From Guillardia theta CCMP2712 (taxonomy: Eukaryota > Cryptophyceae > Pyrenomonadales > Geminigeraceae), in contig NW_005434506.1 of NCBI RefSeq assembly GCF_000315625.1, positions 1-50,290 of the forward strand: 50,290 nucleotides of DNA. Reading direction: 5' to 3'. The translations under genes and the position numbers were made by a program. Positions 1-11,735 of the stretch are shown piece by piece; position 1 is the stretch's first letter; each line of letters begins with the position of its first letter. The notes beneath the pieces are model-generated. The model saw only the letters and a program-made list of their open reading frames with translations. It was not told where the DNA came from and did not search any database.

Positions 1-70
1 GGGACTCACGTCCCTTCCCCCGGGGCTCGGTCCGGACCGGGCCCGAGAGCCCAGCCGGCCTCCGCCCGAA
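1..70. repeat. GC-rich leader outside the telomere-type repeat
   Basis: This stretch is very GC-rich, with runs such as CCCCCGGGGC and GGACCGGGCCCG. It resembles the GC-rich islands found between genes later in the window. It lies on the outer side of the telomere-type repeat, so that repeat is either not the very end of the chromosome or the sequence was joined on in assembly. No gene is visible. Confidence 0.5.
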
Positions 71-151
71 CCCTAAACCCTAAACCCTAAACCCTAAACC
101 CTAAACCCTAAACCCTAAACCCTAAACCCTAAACCCTAAACCCTAAACCCT
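71..151. repeat. Telomere-type repeat (CCCTAAA)n, about 11.5 units
   Basis: About 81 bp of perfect CCCTAAA heptamers. This is the C-rich strand of the TTTAGGG telomere of plants and many algae, in the orientation expected for the left end of a chromosome read inward. The tract is short and has 70 bp of other sequence outside it, so it may be the inner edge of a telomere, a healed break or an interstitial array. Confidence 0.9.
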
Positions 152-210
152 ACCCCTATCGCATTGAACTCCTGATTGTGCTCGAAATAAAAGTCCTTCA
201 ATGCGCTCTT

Positions 211-739
211 TTATCCTTGTAATGCGCCAACAGACAACGTCTGATGTTTGACATTGTTGGCAGTGGAGCTCGATGCTTCCTCTACCATCTGCTCACCCTC
301 ATCGGAGTCACTCTCGTCGCTACTGTCGTCATCGGCGTCTATGTCGCCATGTTGCCCTCGCCTCCTCTTCCTTCTCTTTGTCATACCGGTACTTCTTGTC
401 AAATAGCCGAACAATCCCTTAACTGCCATCCATGAAAGTGGTAAATTCAATTGTCCAGACTCATTCAAAGCGTTTAAGTATATTTCATACTCGTTGGACT
501 CGCCTGCTCTTTGAGCTCTTTGAGCGCGCTTCGCTTTCTTTCGGAGGATATCCGACGACGAGTTTTAGAATTTTGTAACGATATACCTTCTGAGTGCTCT
601 CAGCGATTCGTTTGTTCCTCATCGCATCATACGCATGTATATCTCGGTCTGTTCTGTTAGTAGACACATCCCTCGTGAAAGAGGCTACACTACTTGCATC
701 AATGATTGTCCGCTGTCTCTGTCCCCAGACGCAATCCAT
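211..739 (-). pseudogene. Broken fragment resembling a tyrosine recombinase core-binding domain
   Basis: Two minus-strand frames (739-485 and 468-211) can be read as one damaged protein. The first contains NKRIAESTQKVYRYKILKL, the pattern seen at the start of the core-binding domain of phage-integrase/Crypton-type tyrosine recombinases. The second contains LPLSWMAVKGLFGYL, like the end of that domain, followed by a basic run (TKRRKRRRG) and an acidic Asp/Ser tail. Joining them needs a frame change near 485-540. No catalytic R...HxxR...Y region is seen; it would lie toward the telomere, where the sequence ends. The match is from pattern only. It could instead be exons of an unrelated nuclear protein. 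Confidence 0.35.
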
Positions 740-1386
740 TTTCGGTCAGTGGGGTGGTTTTACGTTCAACTGTTCGCATACACCTACAATACTTTACTTA
801 ACTTTTTCCTGGTACAAATTATTTCAGCGCAATCTTTGACGCACGTATCCTAGGAACGTCATGTTAGACTTGTATACTACCCCTAAAAGGACAGCAACAG
901 ATATATAGGGATTGCGCTATAAAAATTAATTGTGCAATTTGCTCCCAGGCCATCGGGACAACTTCTGATGAGGATCGGGCCGAAAGCGAAGGCAATGCGC
1001 AGGGTAGCAGAAAGACGGTTGAACTCTGACATTCCCAGACATCGTTAGATGAAGTAGCTCATATCGCGTAGTTTCAAGGTTGTTACAACACATATTTTTA
1101 TGGTCGTTACACCACATAGTTGTATTATCGTTGGTCATCCCATAATGTTTGGTTTGATGTTTCTGCAGGACTAGAAATTCACAGGATGTCGAAACAAGAT
1201 CGAGACACACTTCGAATGCTCAAAGCCATCGGGCAGGTCACAGCGATGTTTTGTTACAGCAAGACAGTGATACTTATTGAAACCCTTTACAGAGTGATGA
1301 GACGAAATGGTTTACATGCTCACTGCTTGGCAGAAGAGCAGCCAGCCCAACAGTGACAATTGGATCACGGGTAACAGCTCTGGAAC
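740..1386. other. No recognisable gene
   Basis: A moderately AT-rich stretch between the recombinase-like fragment and the LRR gene. Open frames are short and without recognised motifs: minus 1210-926, with several Cys and His, and plus 1120-1356. The 5' leader or an upstream exon of the LRR gene may lie here. Confidence 0.4.
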
Positions 1387-4300
1387 ATGTGCCGTCGCCC
1401 GAGGGACTCCAGCGTCCACACTCATGCCACGCAGACATTGCGGCAGCGAGCGTCTCCTCCTCAAAAAGGTCTGAGCCTCTTGGAAACCTCGCTTCCTTAT
1501 TTGCCTGCCAGCAGCACGTGGCACGGGCTCGACGACGAAGCCTTGCGTGCACTATGGTGGCAGTTTCTTGGGGAGAACATTCAGCGAAGGCTCTCAAGAG
1601 CCAGAAACCTCGTGGAGAAGACAAAAACACCTCGTCAAGAAGAAATACTTTCACGAACTCATTCCTCTCCCTTGTTGCATAGATTCTCTTCTCGCCCCCG
1701 AGATGATGGCTTCAAGCGATGTGCCAGTGAGAGCATAGTTAATCCTCAGGAAAACGATGGGAGGAGGGAGGGCTTCCTTGATAGATACTCACGAAATTTG
1801 AACCTCGATATGCAATCAGATCATGTGACCCTCGAGCCTCGCACACGTTTCAAACAGAAACTTGATAGGCAAAGAGAAGAGGAACAGCTGCAGTACCGAG
1901 ATATCATATCAATGCTTGTTTCTGCTCAAATATCCTCCCGCCAGAAGTCAGTAAGCAAACTGAACTTGAGCAGGAAAGGATTCGAAGTGCTTCCGTGCGA
2001 GGTAAATGAGTTGACATTTAAAGACTCTGTTTAACCTGTACTTGCAAGGCTTGGTTGCTGATGCCTCCAGTTGTTGACTTGAATTGTTCGCATAACTTGC
2101 TGCACTCTATTCCAGAAGCCATCGAGAGATGGTTGTGTTTCACAATTATTTGGGTGCGGTTGAAATGCATATCAGGAGTTCAATCATAAAGCTAAGGTTG
2201 GATAACAACCGGCTTGAACGCATTTCAGATGGTACACTCTTGGTCTCTACACTTTTGCGTTGACTCAATACAGGAATCCGATATTGTACCAACTTGAGAG
2301 AGTTGAACTTGTCGTCCAATCGGTAATTCTGTGCTAGAATGTGATACAACTGTAACGACCTGGCAGCTTGTCGGACTTGCCTGAAACGGTGACTGATTGA
2401 TTGATTGTTCTTCTGCATAGATCTACGTTGTATGATGCTTGATTGATTGGGGCATTACAGATCTCCTTCCTCACGAATCTCACACAAATACAGTTGAATT
2501 CAAACAAATTCGATCACTTGCCCGAGTCCATTGCATTCTGCTTCAATCTACGAAAGGTACTCAGTTTTCCAGTATGACATGTCAATTAAGAGGCAACCTC
2601 TAAGGTCTCCGCAAGAGACTGCATACTTTGCAGAGGTTTGCATCCTATTGGATCCCTGCACAATCTCGTTGAACTTTCTGTGAGATCCTTTCGATCCTTT
2701 TGCCTCCCTTGCGTCCACTTACCTGCTCTTTGTGAATTCAGCTCATTCGTAACCCCAATCTTTTCTTTCTTCCCATCGAGCTTGGATATTGCACGCAGCT
2801 TTCTATGCTAGAAGTGGACGATATTGTGAATTTCCCTTCTCCGGAGGTCTCAATGCCCTGTTATTGAGATGCGTTTGGTGCTGCATTCGAAAGTCATAAT
2901 TCTCAAGGACGTACATAATTTCTACTACTTGCTTTTATGATCTGTCTTTTGTGAATGTGGAGTGTAAGATGAAATATTTGTGACTTGTGGGTTGGTGTCA
3001 GTTGAGAAGAAAAGGAATTGAACATGTCAAACAAGATCTTCAATACTTTCTTACAGTCAGAAAAACGCATGACTGCAGTGTTGCATCATCGGACATCCAA
3101 TTGTATGCCTGGTTTATGATCAACTCGATGTCTAAAGTCAATTTCACAGTCTTGGTGATCCGATTTGCTTTGAAGCTCATCTCACTCAATTGAACATCTC
3201 CTTCAACCGCATTAGCAGGCGAGGCAATATGACGATGAGACTGTCTGATTCTGTTGCAGACTTCCGCCTGCTATCTCTCATCTCACGAGCTTGAGGTCTT
3301 TGACAGCTTCATCGAATGCCATCAGTTTTCTTCCCGAACAGGTCTCGTTCTTCCTTGAGGGGGCTCTGCTTCATTCTCTCTCTATACAGATAGGCGGCTT
3401 GCTTCGACTGGAGCATCTACACCTTGACAACAACAGCTTGCGATCTCTTCCTTCTTCCCTTGGCAACATCACTACCATTCGCGTTCTGAACCTGAGATGC
3501 AATGATCTTGGTCTGTCTATCTCAGAAGATTTCAGCCGCACAAACTCTCTCGAAACAAATGTTTCGCAGCCTCCGATCAGCTACGACGACGCGTCCTTTC
3601 CTCTTCCTGTGTCGATGCGAAGACTGAAGGTAGCAAATCCGAAGACATGTGGGCCCTTGTAAGATATCCAACTGTTGCTGCAGCATCTTGAAAATCTTGT
3701 TCTTGACTCAAATCCTCATCTGCATCAGCCTCCTAAGGACGTACAGCAGGATAGTAAGGACGCATCTCTTTTGCGACTCATTCTTCTGCAGGCTGGCGCA
3801 CAAGCTGTGGTGAAGTATCTTGAAGGAGTAAACCAAGTTAGGGAAGGATCAAGCGTAAGTGTTTCCTACCCACACTCTCCTCTTCTTTCCTCCACTCCCT
3901 TGTTCTTGACTCCGTCTCGTGCTTTTCTATCTTGCCAACCAGATCGACGTCAGCGAGGCTGGTTTAAACTATTTTCCACGATTTGTCATCGACTGGCGTT
4001 TAGTTCGCAAGGGAGCAGCAAAAGAGGGAGATGCTGAAACAGGAGGGAGCAGCGAAGATATACTCCTGCTTCTCAACCTAGACGGAAACAATCTCCGAGC
4101 TCTTCCGGAAGCTGATTGCGGGCAATACACCGCGTCAGTAAGACCAGCTGGACAGAAACAAAAGTCAGACGCCTCTGGATCTCCCTCCCTCATATCATCG
4201 GTCAAGCCGTCAAACTCGAACAAAGTCGCTCACAAGGAAGGGCTTTTTTCTCACAGAGAAGGATTTGGTTTTGTCCTTCAGGTCGACTTCTGTTCTGCAT

Positions 4301-7300
4301 CTGTTGCTCGTTCATTCTTCGATGGGCTTACAGACTATTGCGGGAGGCATGAGGGCCCTGGAGACTGTCAGGCATCTCAGCGCGGCAGGGAACAAGCTCG
4401 TCTCCGTTCCTCCCTCCCTTTCCTGCTTGACGGTCCATCGGGATTCTCCTGCTTGACCACAAGTCACCTTGCTCCTCAGGCTCTACAGCATCTAAACCTC
4501 GCCAACAACCTCCTGGAAACTTGGCAACAGACAGAAACGGAGAGTCTTCTGCCTTGCCTGAGGTAGTTCCTAAACGCTCGACTCCATTCCCCTTATCATC
4601 ATCATCATCATCATCATCATCATCGGCATCAATATCAGTATCAGCATCATCATCGGCATCATCAGCGGCATCAGCATCACGTCACCTCCACCAACCCCAC
4701 CACTTTCTTCATCATCATCTTGTGTTTTCTTACACATCTGCACTTTCCTCTTTCTCACTTTTTCGTTCAGTTTCTGTTCTCTCTCAGAGAATCAACTTCG
4801 TAGGATTCCTGTTGAGATATCAAAACTCACAAGCCTGACTCAGCTGGAGCTTGACAGCAACTTCATCGATCATCTTCCATCATGGATTTCCTCACTTTCT
4901 TTCCTTTCTATCCTCTCTCTCAACTCCAACGAACTCTCTTCCTTGCCTGACCAGGTCACATCTCTTCATCAACTTCGCGTTCTTCGGCTGAGCGCCAACA
5001 AGTTTTCTGTCTTTCCTCCTGTGCTTTGTACCTTGTCAAAGCTTGAGCTTCTTCGCCTCTCGTCAAACTTCCTCGTCTCCCTGCCCCGCGAAATTTTCAA
5101 GATGAAATCTCTCCGAGAGCTTTCCCTCAACAACAATGACCTTGCTGAGCTTCCCACTTCCATCAGTCTAATGCCAGCTCTGCTTCAGCTGAGTTTGCGG
5201 GTCTGTTGATAATACTTTTTTCTCCCTAGCTTCTTGTTTTGCTTACAATTATGTCAGGATAATCGTCAAGTTGCTGAGAAATTTCCAGCAGGGCTCTTGC
5301 AGCAGGTGAATAGATTGCCCTTCTTTACCACTTCCTGTGGTTGCATCCGTTATTCTCACCTCTGTCTGCTGTTGTGTCGGTTTGGAATCCCTATCTTGCG
5401 AGTGTTTCCCAGCTCCTTGTCTGTCCTCTTGATCTTCTGCTGAAGCTCCGGCAGTCTCTCAACAACGTCAAGCTGTATCTCAGAAGGATCGAGCAAGCTG
5501 GGCAGCAGCTGGACCTGTCGGGGCTAATGCTCCAGGCGCTTCCTTCCATCCTCCGCATAGGCATCGCACACACGCTGAGAGAGCTTGTGCTGGCAGACAA
5601 CCAGCTCAGCGACCTTCCTCTCGACCTCTCCGCCCTCCACTCGCTCGAGACTCTTGACTTGCGACAGAATCGCTTCCTTCGCATCCCCGACGTTGTTTTC
5701 TCTCTCCTCGTTCTCAAGGTCCTCAATCTCCAAGACAACCCCTTGCAGAACCTTCCAGAAGAAATCCTGCATGCCGGCTCGGACGCCATCTTCTCCTACT
5801 CCCGCAGAGTGCGAGCTAGTCACAGGTCTGGCCTGCTGGACCTTCGTCAGCTGGGGTTGTCCAGTTTGCCCAGGCAGATCTTTTCCTTGTCCCATGTGGA
5901 GGACTTGGACTTGTCTGAAAACTCCATCAGAAGCCTGCCGGACCAACTCTGCTGGCTCCTCCCAAACCTCACGCGGCTGAGCTTGAGGAAGAACGAGTTG
6001 CAGGCGCCGCTTCCTCTCTTCCTCGGACTTCTCTCAGCCCTTACCAGCCTAGACCTAGCACAGAACAAGCTCTCCTCCCTTCCTCTCGCCATCGCTCAGC
6101 TCACCCGCCTAAAGACCCTCGGGCACGCGGGAAATCCGCTGAGGATGCCAACGGCAGCAGCGCTCGCCTCTGGCCTCCCCAACGTGTTCAAACTCTTCGG
6201 GCAGCTGGTGGCCAAGGGCGTGGGGATGAGTCAGACGCGGCACGTGCGGCTGGAGGAGGGGATGCAGTCGCTTGATCGGCTCAGTCTGGCTCCCTACGCC
6301 AAGCCCGAGCACCATGAATGCGTGCTCATACAGCAGGGACGTCGGAGAGGCTGCAGTCTTGAGGACGCGGTGCAGGAGGCGCAGGCTGGGGCGATGATCC
6401 TCTTACGCCCGGGGAGGTACAGGCAGCCGCTTCTGCTCCAGACGGATGGGGTGACGGTGGCAGGAGACGGAGGCTGCGAGGAATGCGTCATATGCTTCGG
6501 GAAAGAGCATCCCAAGGAGAATCCAGGAGGAGAGGAAGGGACCAGCTCTGTTTTCTCGACCATCATCAGCAAGGGAAGCGGCATCTGCCTCTACAACCTG
6601 ACGGTCGAATGGGATGGGGCGGACTCAGTGATGTTTCCTCACGGTGTCGCACAAGACTCAGCAGCTGTTTTGGTGCTGCGAGGAGATCTTGCGCTTGTCA
6701 ATTGTGTCGTTCATAACCCGAGAGGAGCAGGTGTGCTTCGCTACTTGCGAAGAAAGACATATGGGAAGTAGATCAGTAGAATCTACTTCCCATATGTCCT
6801 ACTTTCATTTTCTCCTTCCCTTTGGCTTCTTTGCTCTGCAATCTTTTCTTCAATTGTCCATGTTCTCTTCCAACTTCCATGTCTCTCCTCATTTATCCTT
6901 TCTCTGCATGCTTCCTTTATTTGCCTCTCGTTCTCCTGTCATCTTTTCTCGACTCTCTCTCAATCATCTCGTCTCAGGCGTCATTCTACGTCGGGCTGCA
7001 AAAGCAAAGATCTCAGCCTGCAGGTTTGCATCCTCGGGGACAACGGGGATCGTCATAGAAGAAGAGGTGAGTCATCAAGGAGGATAGAGAAGTGGAGGCG
7101 GCCCCAAGGGAGAGGGGAGCGAGGGGAGAAAGATATCAGAGTCTGATAGCCTGCCAGGTTTCAGCAGAGGTTCGATTTTGTGATATCCTCAAGTCAAAGA
7201 AATGTGCAATCCTGTACATGCGAGCATCGAATCCTCTTATTGAAGGGAACAGGTCATCTAGTGTCATCCCCTTGAATTCAATCGGGACTCTTCTCTGCTC

Positions 7301-9227
7301 ATCGTTCTCGTTGTGTTTTCTCTTTCTCTCCTTGTCGTCGTCTATTGTTTCCTCTCTCTTTTGCTAGCTCTCCTTATCTTGTTTGTATTTTGGAACCCTC
7401 CTGTTCGATTCTTGTGTCAAAGGCCTCGTTTGCTCTGTATACATACCATTTCGTTTGTTTCCTCCATACAGTCTTGATTACTTCCTTTTACATTCACAGT
7501 GTTCTCTTCACCGACCTTTTCTTGACTCTTCTTATATCCTTTCAGGATCGTTCACTCGGGCAGTAGCGGCATCCTTGCTGCTTGCTCAAGCCTTGGCATT
7601 ATCAAGAGCAACGACATAGTGGCAAGCAAGAGAGCGGGAGGTGGGTGAACGATGAAGCAGGTGTTTGGTTTTCAGCTTACATGTTCTTGCTGCCTTCAGT
7701 TGAGCTTCAAGACGGATCGGACCCGGTAGTTCAGCAGAACAAGATCTATCAGAATATGTTTGGTGAGATCGCTTGTGCTACTTTTCTGATTGAATGGCTG
7801 CCATTCCAAGTCAAATGCTCTCTGCCTGTCATATGATGCTTGTGGCCCGGCCAGGTCTCATTCTTTCAGCCTCTCGAGGTAAAATTTTAGACAACGTCAT
7901 CAACGAGTCAAAATTTGCTGCTGTCTCCATCTTGAAGAAGGTACTTTTCTCTTTCTTGTCTTGTACCATTCAGGTTGTTCGGTTTCTTGTCTTTCTCATC
8001 TGTCGTATCTGTCAATTCTTTCCTTGTCTTATCTTTGCAACTGATCTCCGTATCAGACATGTACAGAGTTAACGCTGAATCGGATCAAAGGAGAGCAGAA
8101 GGCGACAGGAATGATGGTGATGCATGCGAATGCTTACCTGCAACATTGACCTTCGACATGCATTCATCACTTTGCTTCCTTCAATCATTCATCACATCAT
8201 CATAATCGATGAACATATCACCTCTCTGCTTCTTCTCCTGCTCCTGATCTTTTGCCTGGCTCATGCAAGTATTGTGTCAGGTGAGCGGAGGCAGCAAGGT
8301 CTGGATACGTCAGCAGGAGCTACAGGGAGTGAGAAAGGGGATTGTCATCAGCGAGGCTTCAGAGGTTTCTCTCTACGACTCCCGCATCTTTCACCTCTCC
8401 TCCGACGCTGTTGCGATAAGTGGCGAGGGTAAGAACTTCTCCTCATCCTGCCCCTCTTCCTCCCTATGGACTCCATTAACAGCCACATGCAAACAATAAT
8501 TGAATGCTTATTTTGTCCTTGTGGTGTTGACAGCATCTCACACTTTGAATACGCAGACAGCAAACTTATTGCGTCTGGGAATGAATGCTTTGGCAACCCG
8601 GGAATAGGGGTGATTCCTTGAAATTTTCATTTTCCCTCCTTCCTCCTTCCTCCTTCATCTCCTTTTTCTTCCTCTTCCTCCTTCTCTGCTTCCCTACTCG
8701 CAACGCAGACTTAATCGGGCTCGTCGGGTGTTCACTTGACTCTCTGGTAGTTTCACATCACCCGAGGAGCATCCGCCAAACTTCTGGTCCCTCCCTCCCT
8801 CTCTCCCATCCTCCCCTCCGTTCACTCATTGCAGGACAACAAGATCAACTTCAACAACGGCGTTGGCTTGCTTGTCGACGAAGACTGCACCGGATCCATG
8901 GCAAGAAATGAGGTCATCATTCCCTTGCTCTTCTCCTTGAAATGATGGTGGTTTCATGGCCTCCAATGTTTCAAACCTCCCCCCTTTTCATGTTTTGACC
9001 GTTCCATCGTCGAATAACTTCTCTTGTCAAACTATCTTGCACGTTCGTTTCAAAGCATCGATTTCCATCAATTTCTATCTCACTCAATCTCTTCAATCCC
9101 TTTGCTTCATTCCTTATCGAAGTCACAGATTCATGATAATGCTGAAGGCGACATTCTCGTCTATGCTCCCGACAGGTACGAGCCAAGCTGTCATGCTGAG
9201 CTGAGTGCCTGGCAGACTTTTCATTAA
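1387..9227 (+). CDS. Multi-exon leucine-rich repeat protein with C-terminal right-handed beta-helix
   Basis: One plus-strand gene with roughly 20 exons. The first block (about 1387-2001) is a charged N-terminal region ending in a first LRR. Small exons from 2071 to 5305 encode many LRRs of the LxxLxLxxNxLxxLP type, for example RLEHLHLDNNSLRSLPSSL near 3400 and LRELSLNNNDLAELPTSI near 5115. A long exon (about 5450-6730) carries about nine more LRRs and runs without a break into a different fold, starting near CVLIQQGRRRGCSLEDAVQ and AMILLRPGRYRQPLLLQTDG. This part and the later exons (about 6978-7067, 7168-7250, 7545-7620, 7699-7762, 7870-7940, 8281-8430, 8554-8610, 8834-8911, 9126-9227) show the short Asn/Gly-rich repeats of a pectate-lyase-like parallel beta-helix (PbH1/CASH), as in FBXO11. 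No signal peptide or F-box was seen. LRRs suggest protein binding; the beta-helix is a scaffold or sugar-active fold. Function is unknown. The start is uncertain; the stop is the TAA at 9225-9227. Confidence 0.8.
4590..4690. repeat. Degenerate (ATC)n microsatellite in an LRR-gene intron
   Basis: Imperfect ATC/ATCAGC triplets with interruptions lie between LRR exons. Coding readings give only poly-Ser or poly-Met, whereas the flanking LRR frames resume near 4800, so I take it as intron sequence. Confidence 0.7.
6756..6798. repeat. Perfect 18-bp inverted repeat (hairpin) in an LRR-gene intron
   Basis: GACATATGGGAAGTAGAT at 6756-6773 is followed by a 7-nt loop and its exact reverse complement at 6781-6798. 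It begins 25 nt after the probable 5' splice site (GT at 6731) of the intron ending at the CTCAG at 6977. In RNA it would form a strong stem near the donor. It could also be the footprint of a small inverted-repeat element. Confidence 0.85.
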
Positions 9228-9275
9228 AGAACTTTGACAAGCTGAGAAGGATTGGCAGCTTGGGTCGGGGGTGTG

Positions 9276-11250
9276 TCAGGTGGGGATGGAAGTGAGGTTG
9301 AGTCTGTCAGAGAGGGTCTGGTAGTCCCACGAGAAGGGCATGTGCGCCTGAAGGTTCCAGCTGGAGATGTCCGACGTCCTACTGGATGTCAACAAGGTCT
9401 TAGATCTCTTCCTCTCACCTCCATGCGTCGCTGTACAGGAAGAGCTGCCGCCGCTGCCTCATCGTTTGTTTGGCGTTCTCGTCGATGACTTTGAGCAAGT
9501 CTGCGTTGCCACATCAAATACTCAGAGACGAGGTAGAACAAGGAGGAGGGTGTGATAGGATCAGGAGGAGGCAGTTGACCGAGGGAATATGAGAGGCGGC
9601 AGACCTCGTGGAAGGTAATCAACGACTAAGTAGACATACGTCCGAGATGTTGCGGTCGTGCTTCGAACGTCTGATTGCTTCCTCTCTAACTCCAACTTCT
9701 CCTCTGCCAACACTCATCAGTCCCACGTGATAGAGAGAGGCCGCTCACTGCCTTGTTTCCATCTCTTCATGCTTGAGACCAAACCTCCTTTGTCCTTTTC
9801 CTTCGCTTCTAGACGCGTCTCCAAGTCCTTCACCTTGACCAGCTTTGAGCGCAAGCAGAGCAATAAATGACGCATCATACAACAAGCTCGATCCTCTTCA
9901 ACCTCTCCTCCACGCTTTCCACAGAATCATAACTTCCTGATCGTGTGTCCTTCCCCTCTCTGAGAATTCTCTCTTGTACAGATTGAAGGAGTTGTTTTTT
10001 CTCCTGCAGCCTGTCCGCCAGCAAACTTCCGAGCCGATCAATCTGCAGTGATCATAAGCAAGAGCGAGAGAGCAGCCAGCACCACTCACTTCTTTGTCGA
10101 GCTTCTCGAGCTTTTCTGTATCCCACACCTCGCGGTTGCGAGCAGCGACGGCGACGCTGGTCGGACTGACGTCGCGCATCTTCATGAGAAGCTGTCAAGC
10201 AAACTAAGATGCCAAGACAACTGACCTCTGCTATCACAAGCCGCTCTTCCACCATGTTCTGAAGCATATGGTTATGCTTGATGCAAGCAATGTAAAAAAT
10301 GCTCACTGTGTTTGGATCTACTGAAGGAAAGTAGTTGTTCTCCATCAGGAACTTGGCTGTACAACACATGGCACTCAAGTGATCAACTGTGTTGTGGCAT
10401 CCTAACCAAAACCCTCACCAGCAGCTCGCGCAGAAACGATAGCAGGCTCGTTCTCTTTCACAGAAAGCCACAACTAGCACAAGTCATTTCACGCGTGAAG
10501 AACTCCAGGCGCACCATCTCTGTGATAGGAATCGAGACTTCATAGCTCGCTGCCTGCGGTCTGAAATTCTTTGTGGGTGAAGGAACGATGGGTATCCTGC
10601 TCAGCAGTCTTCACTAACCGCACCGCATCCGGCTTCGACACTTGCCAGTTCCCCAGACTGTCCTGGTAGGTTTCTATAAGGAAAGGAAAGGGATCCGAAT
10701 CTTGGGTGACCTGCAACAGCCATCAGTGACTCCCTGGCGACTTGCAACACTCGATGATTCACCTCAACAATCAAGAAGAATCTGGGTTCTATTCCATACA
10801 CCACGCTTGGCGAATGCTTTGATGCCGACATCAGTCGCTGAACATAGAAACGTCACAACAAGCAACCAGGCCAAGGAGTCGGGCACCTCAAACTGAGTGA
10901 ACTGATTGAAGAAAGGAATGCGATTGCCAGTCAAAGGGTCAAACATGATTCCGATGTTCATCAAAGCAATCTTGATCGAAAAACGAGTCAGCACACCAAC
11001 AGGCAGCTTGTCGTCCTCACCACATACTGTGCTGCACTAGTAGCAACCGATACTTCTGCGTTGTCGCTGACATGCTTCCATAACGGAACATTCTACCAAG
11101 GTTGTCGCTCAACCACGTGCGAGCAGTAATCATTCTCACCTGCGCCTCGCATGCAATCGACGCTAGAAGCAGGACAAGCAAAGGAGGCAGTCCTTTGGTA
11201 AACACTTTGCTCGCCTCAAGCTCTCTCCACATCCTCATCCTCATTCTCAT
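9276..11250 (-). CDS. Unidentified protein with hydrophobic N-terminus and C-terminal coiled coil
   Basis: Minus-strand multi-exon gene, convergent with the LRR gene and ending 48 bp from it. A likely first exon at 11250 encodes a hydrophobic stretch (GLPPLLVLLLASIACEA), a signal peptide or membrane anchor. Later exons read GIMFDPLTGNRIPFFNQFTQ (about 10920), SDPFPFLIETYQDSLGNWQV (about 10670), ITEMVRLEFFTREM (about 10500) and ENNYFPSVDPNTVSIFYIA (about 10300). The C-terminal third is a coiled coil: RNREVWDTEKLEKLDKE, IDRLGSLLADRLQEKKQLL, KVKDLETRLEAKEKDK. The last exons read VIDENAKQTMRQRRQLFLYS and then SWDYQTLSDRLNLTSIPT before a TGA at 9278-9276. Splice phases fit for most of the later junctions. 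I do not recognise the family. Confidence 0.6.
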
Positions 11251-11735
11251 CTTTTTCCTCCTCCTCCTCCTCTTCCTCTATACCTCCATCTTACGTTTCT
11301 TCCCTCCTCCCATTGAAGCGATATAACGGACTAGTCAAAATTGACAACTTTATCTGAGGCAGACCCGTGTAAATGCCCCTATTTCGGGAGTCACTACAAT
11401 GCAGCGCTGCGAACCCCGACATTATCCTCTAGCTGGGGAGGGGAGGAGGGAAGAGAGAGGAAGGAAGGAGGAATGAGAAACATGACACATCACCCGATAC
11501 ATGATGCAGCAAGCTAGGTCGACCTTCAGACCAAAATGGTCTGAACCAACTTGGTCTGAATAGCGATAAAGACAAGGAGGCGTGGCATGAAATAGTTTGT
11601 AGAAATGACTGTAAGAAAAAAATGTTCTGTAGCAGAGAACAAAGAAACTACATTAATTTGTGAGAAAAGTAGAAGGGAACAAGCTAGCTGTACAAAGCTC
11701 TCAAAGAGAAACATATAGTTTGAGTTGAACACAAC
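11251..11735. other. Intergenic, no gene seen
   Basis: The stretch begins with CT-rich DNA (about 11250-11310, probably the leader of the minus-strand gene) and has a GA-rich patch at 11436-11475. It then becomes AT-rich. No open frame with recognisable content is present. It probably holds promoters for the two diverging genes. Confidence 0.4.
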
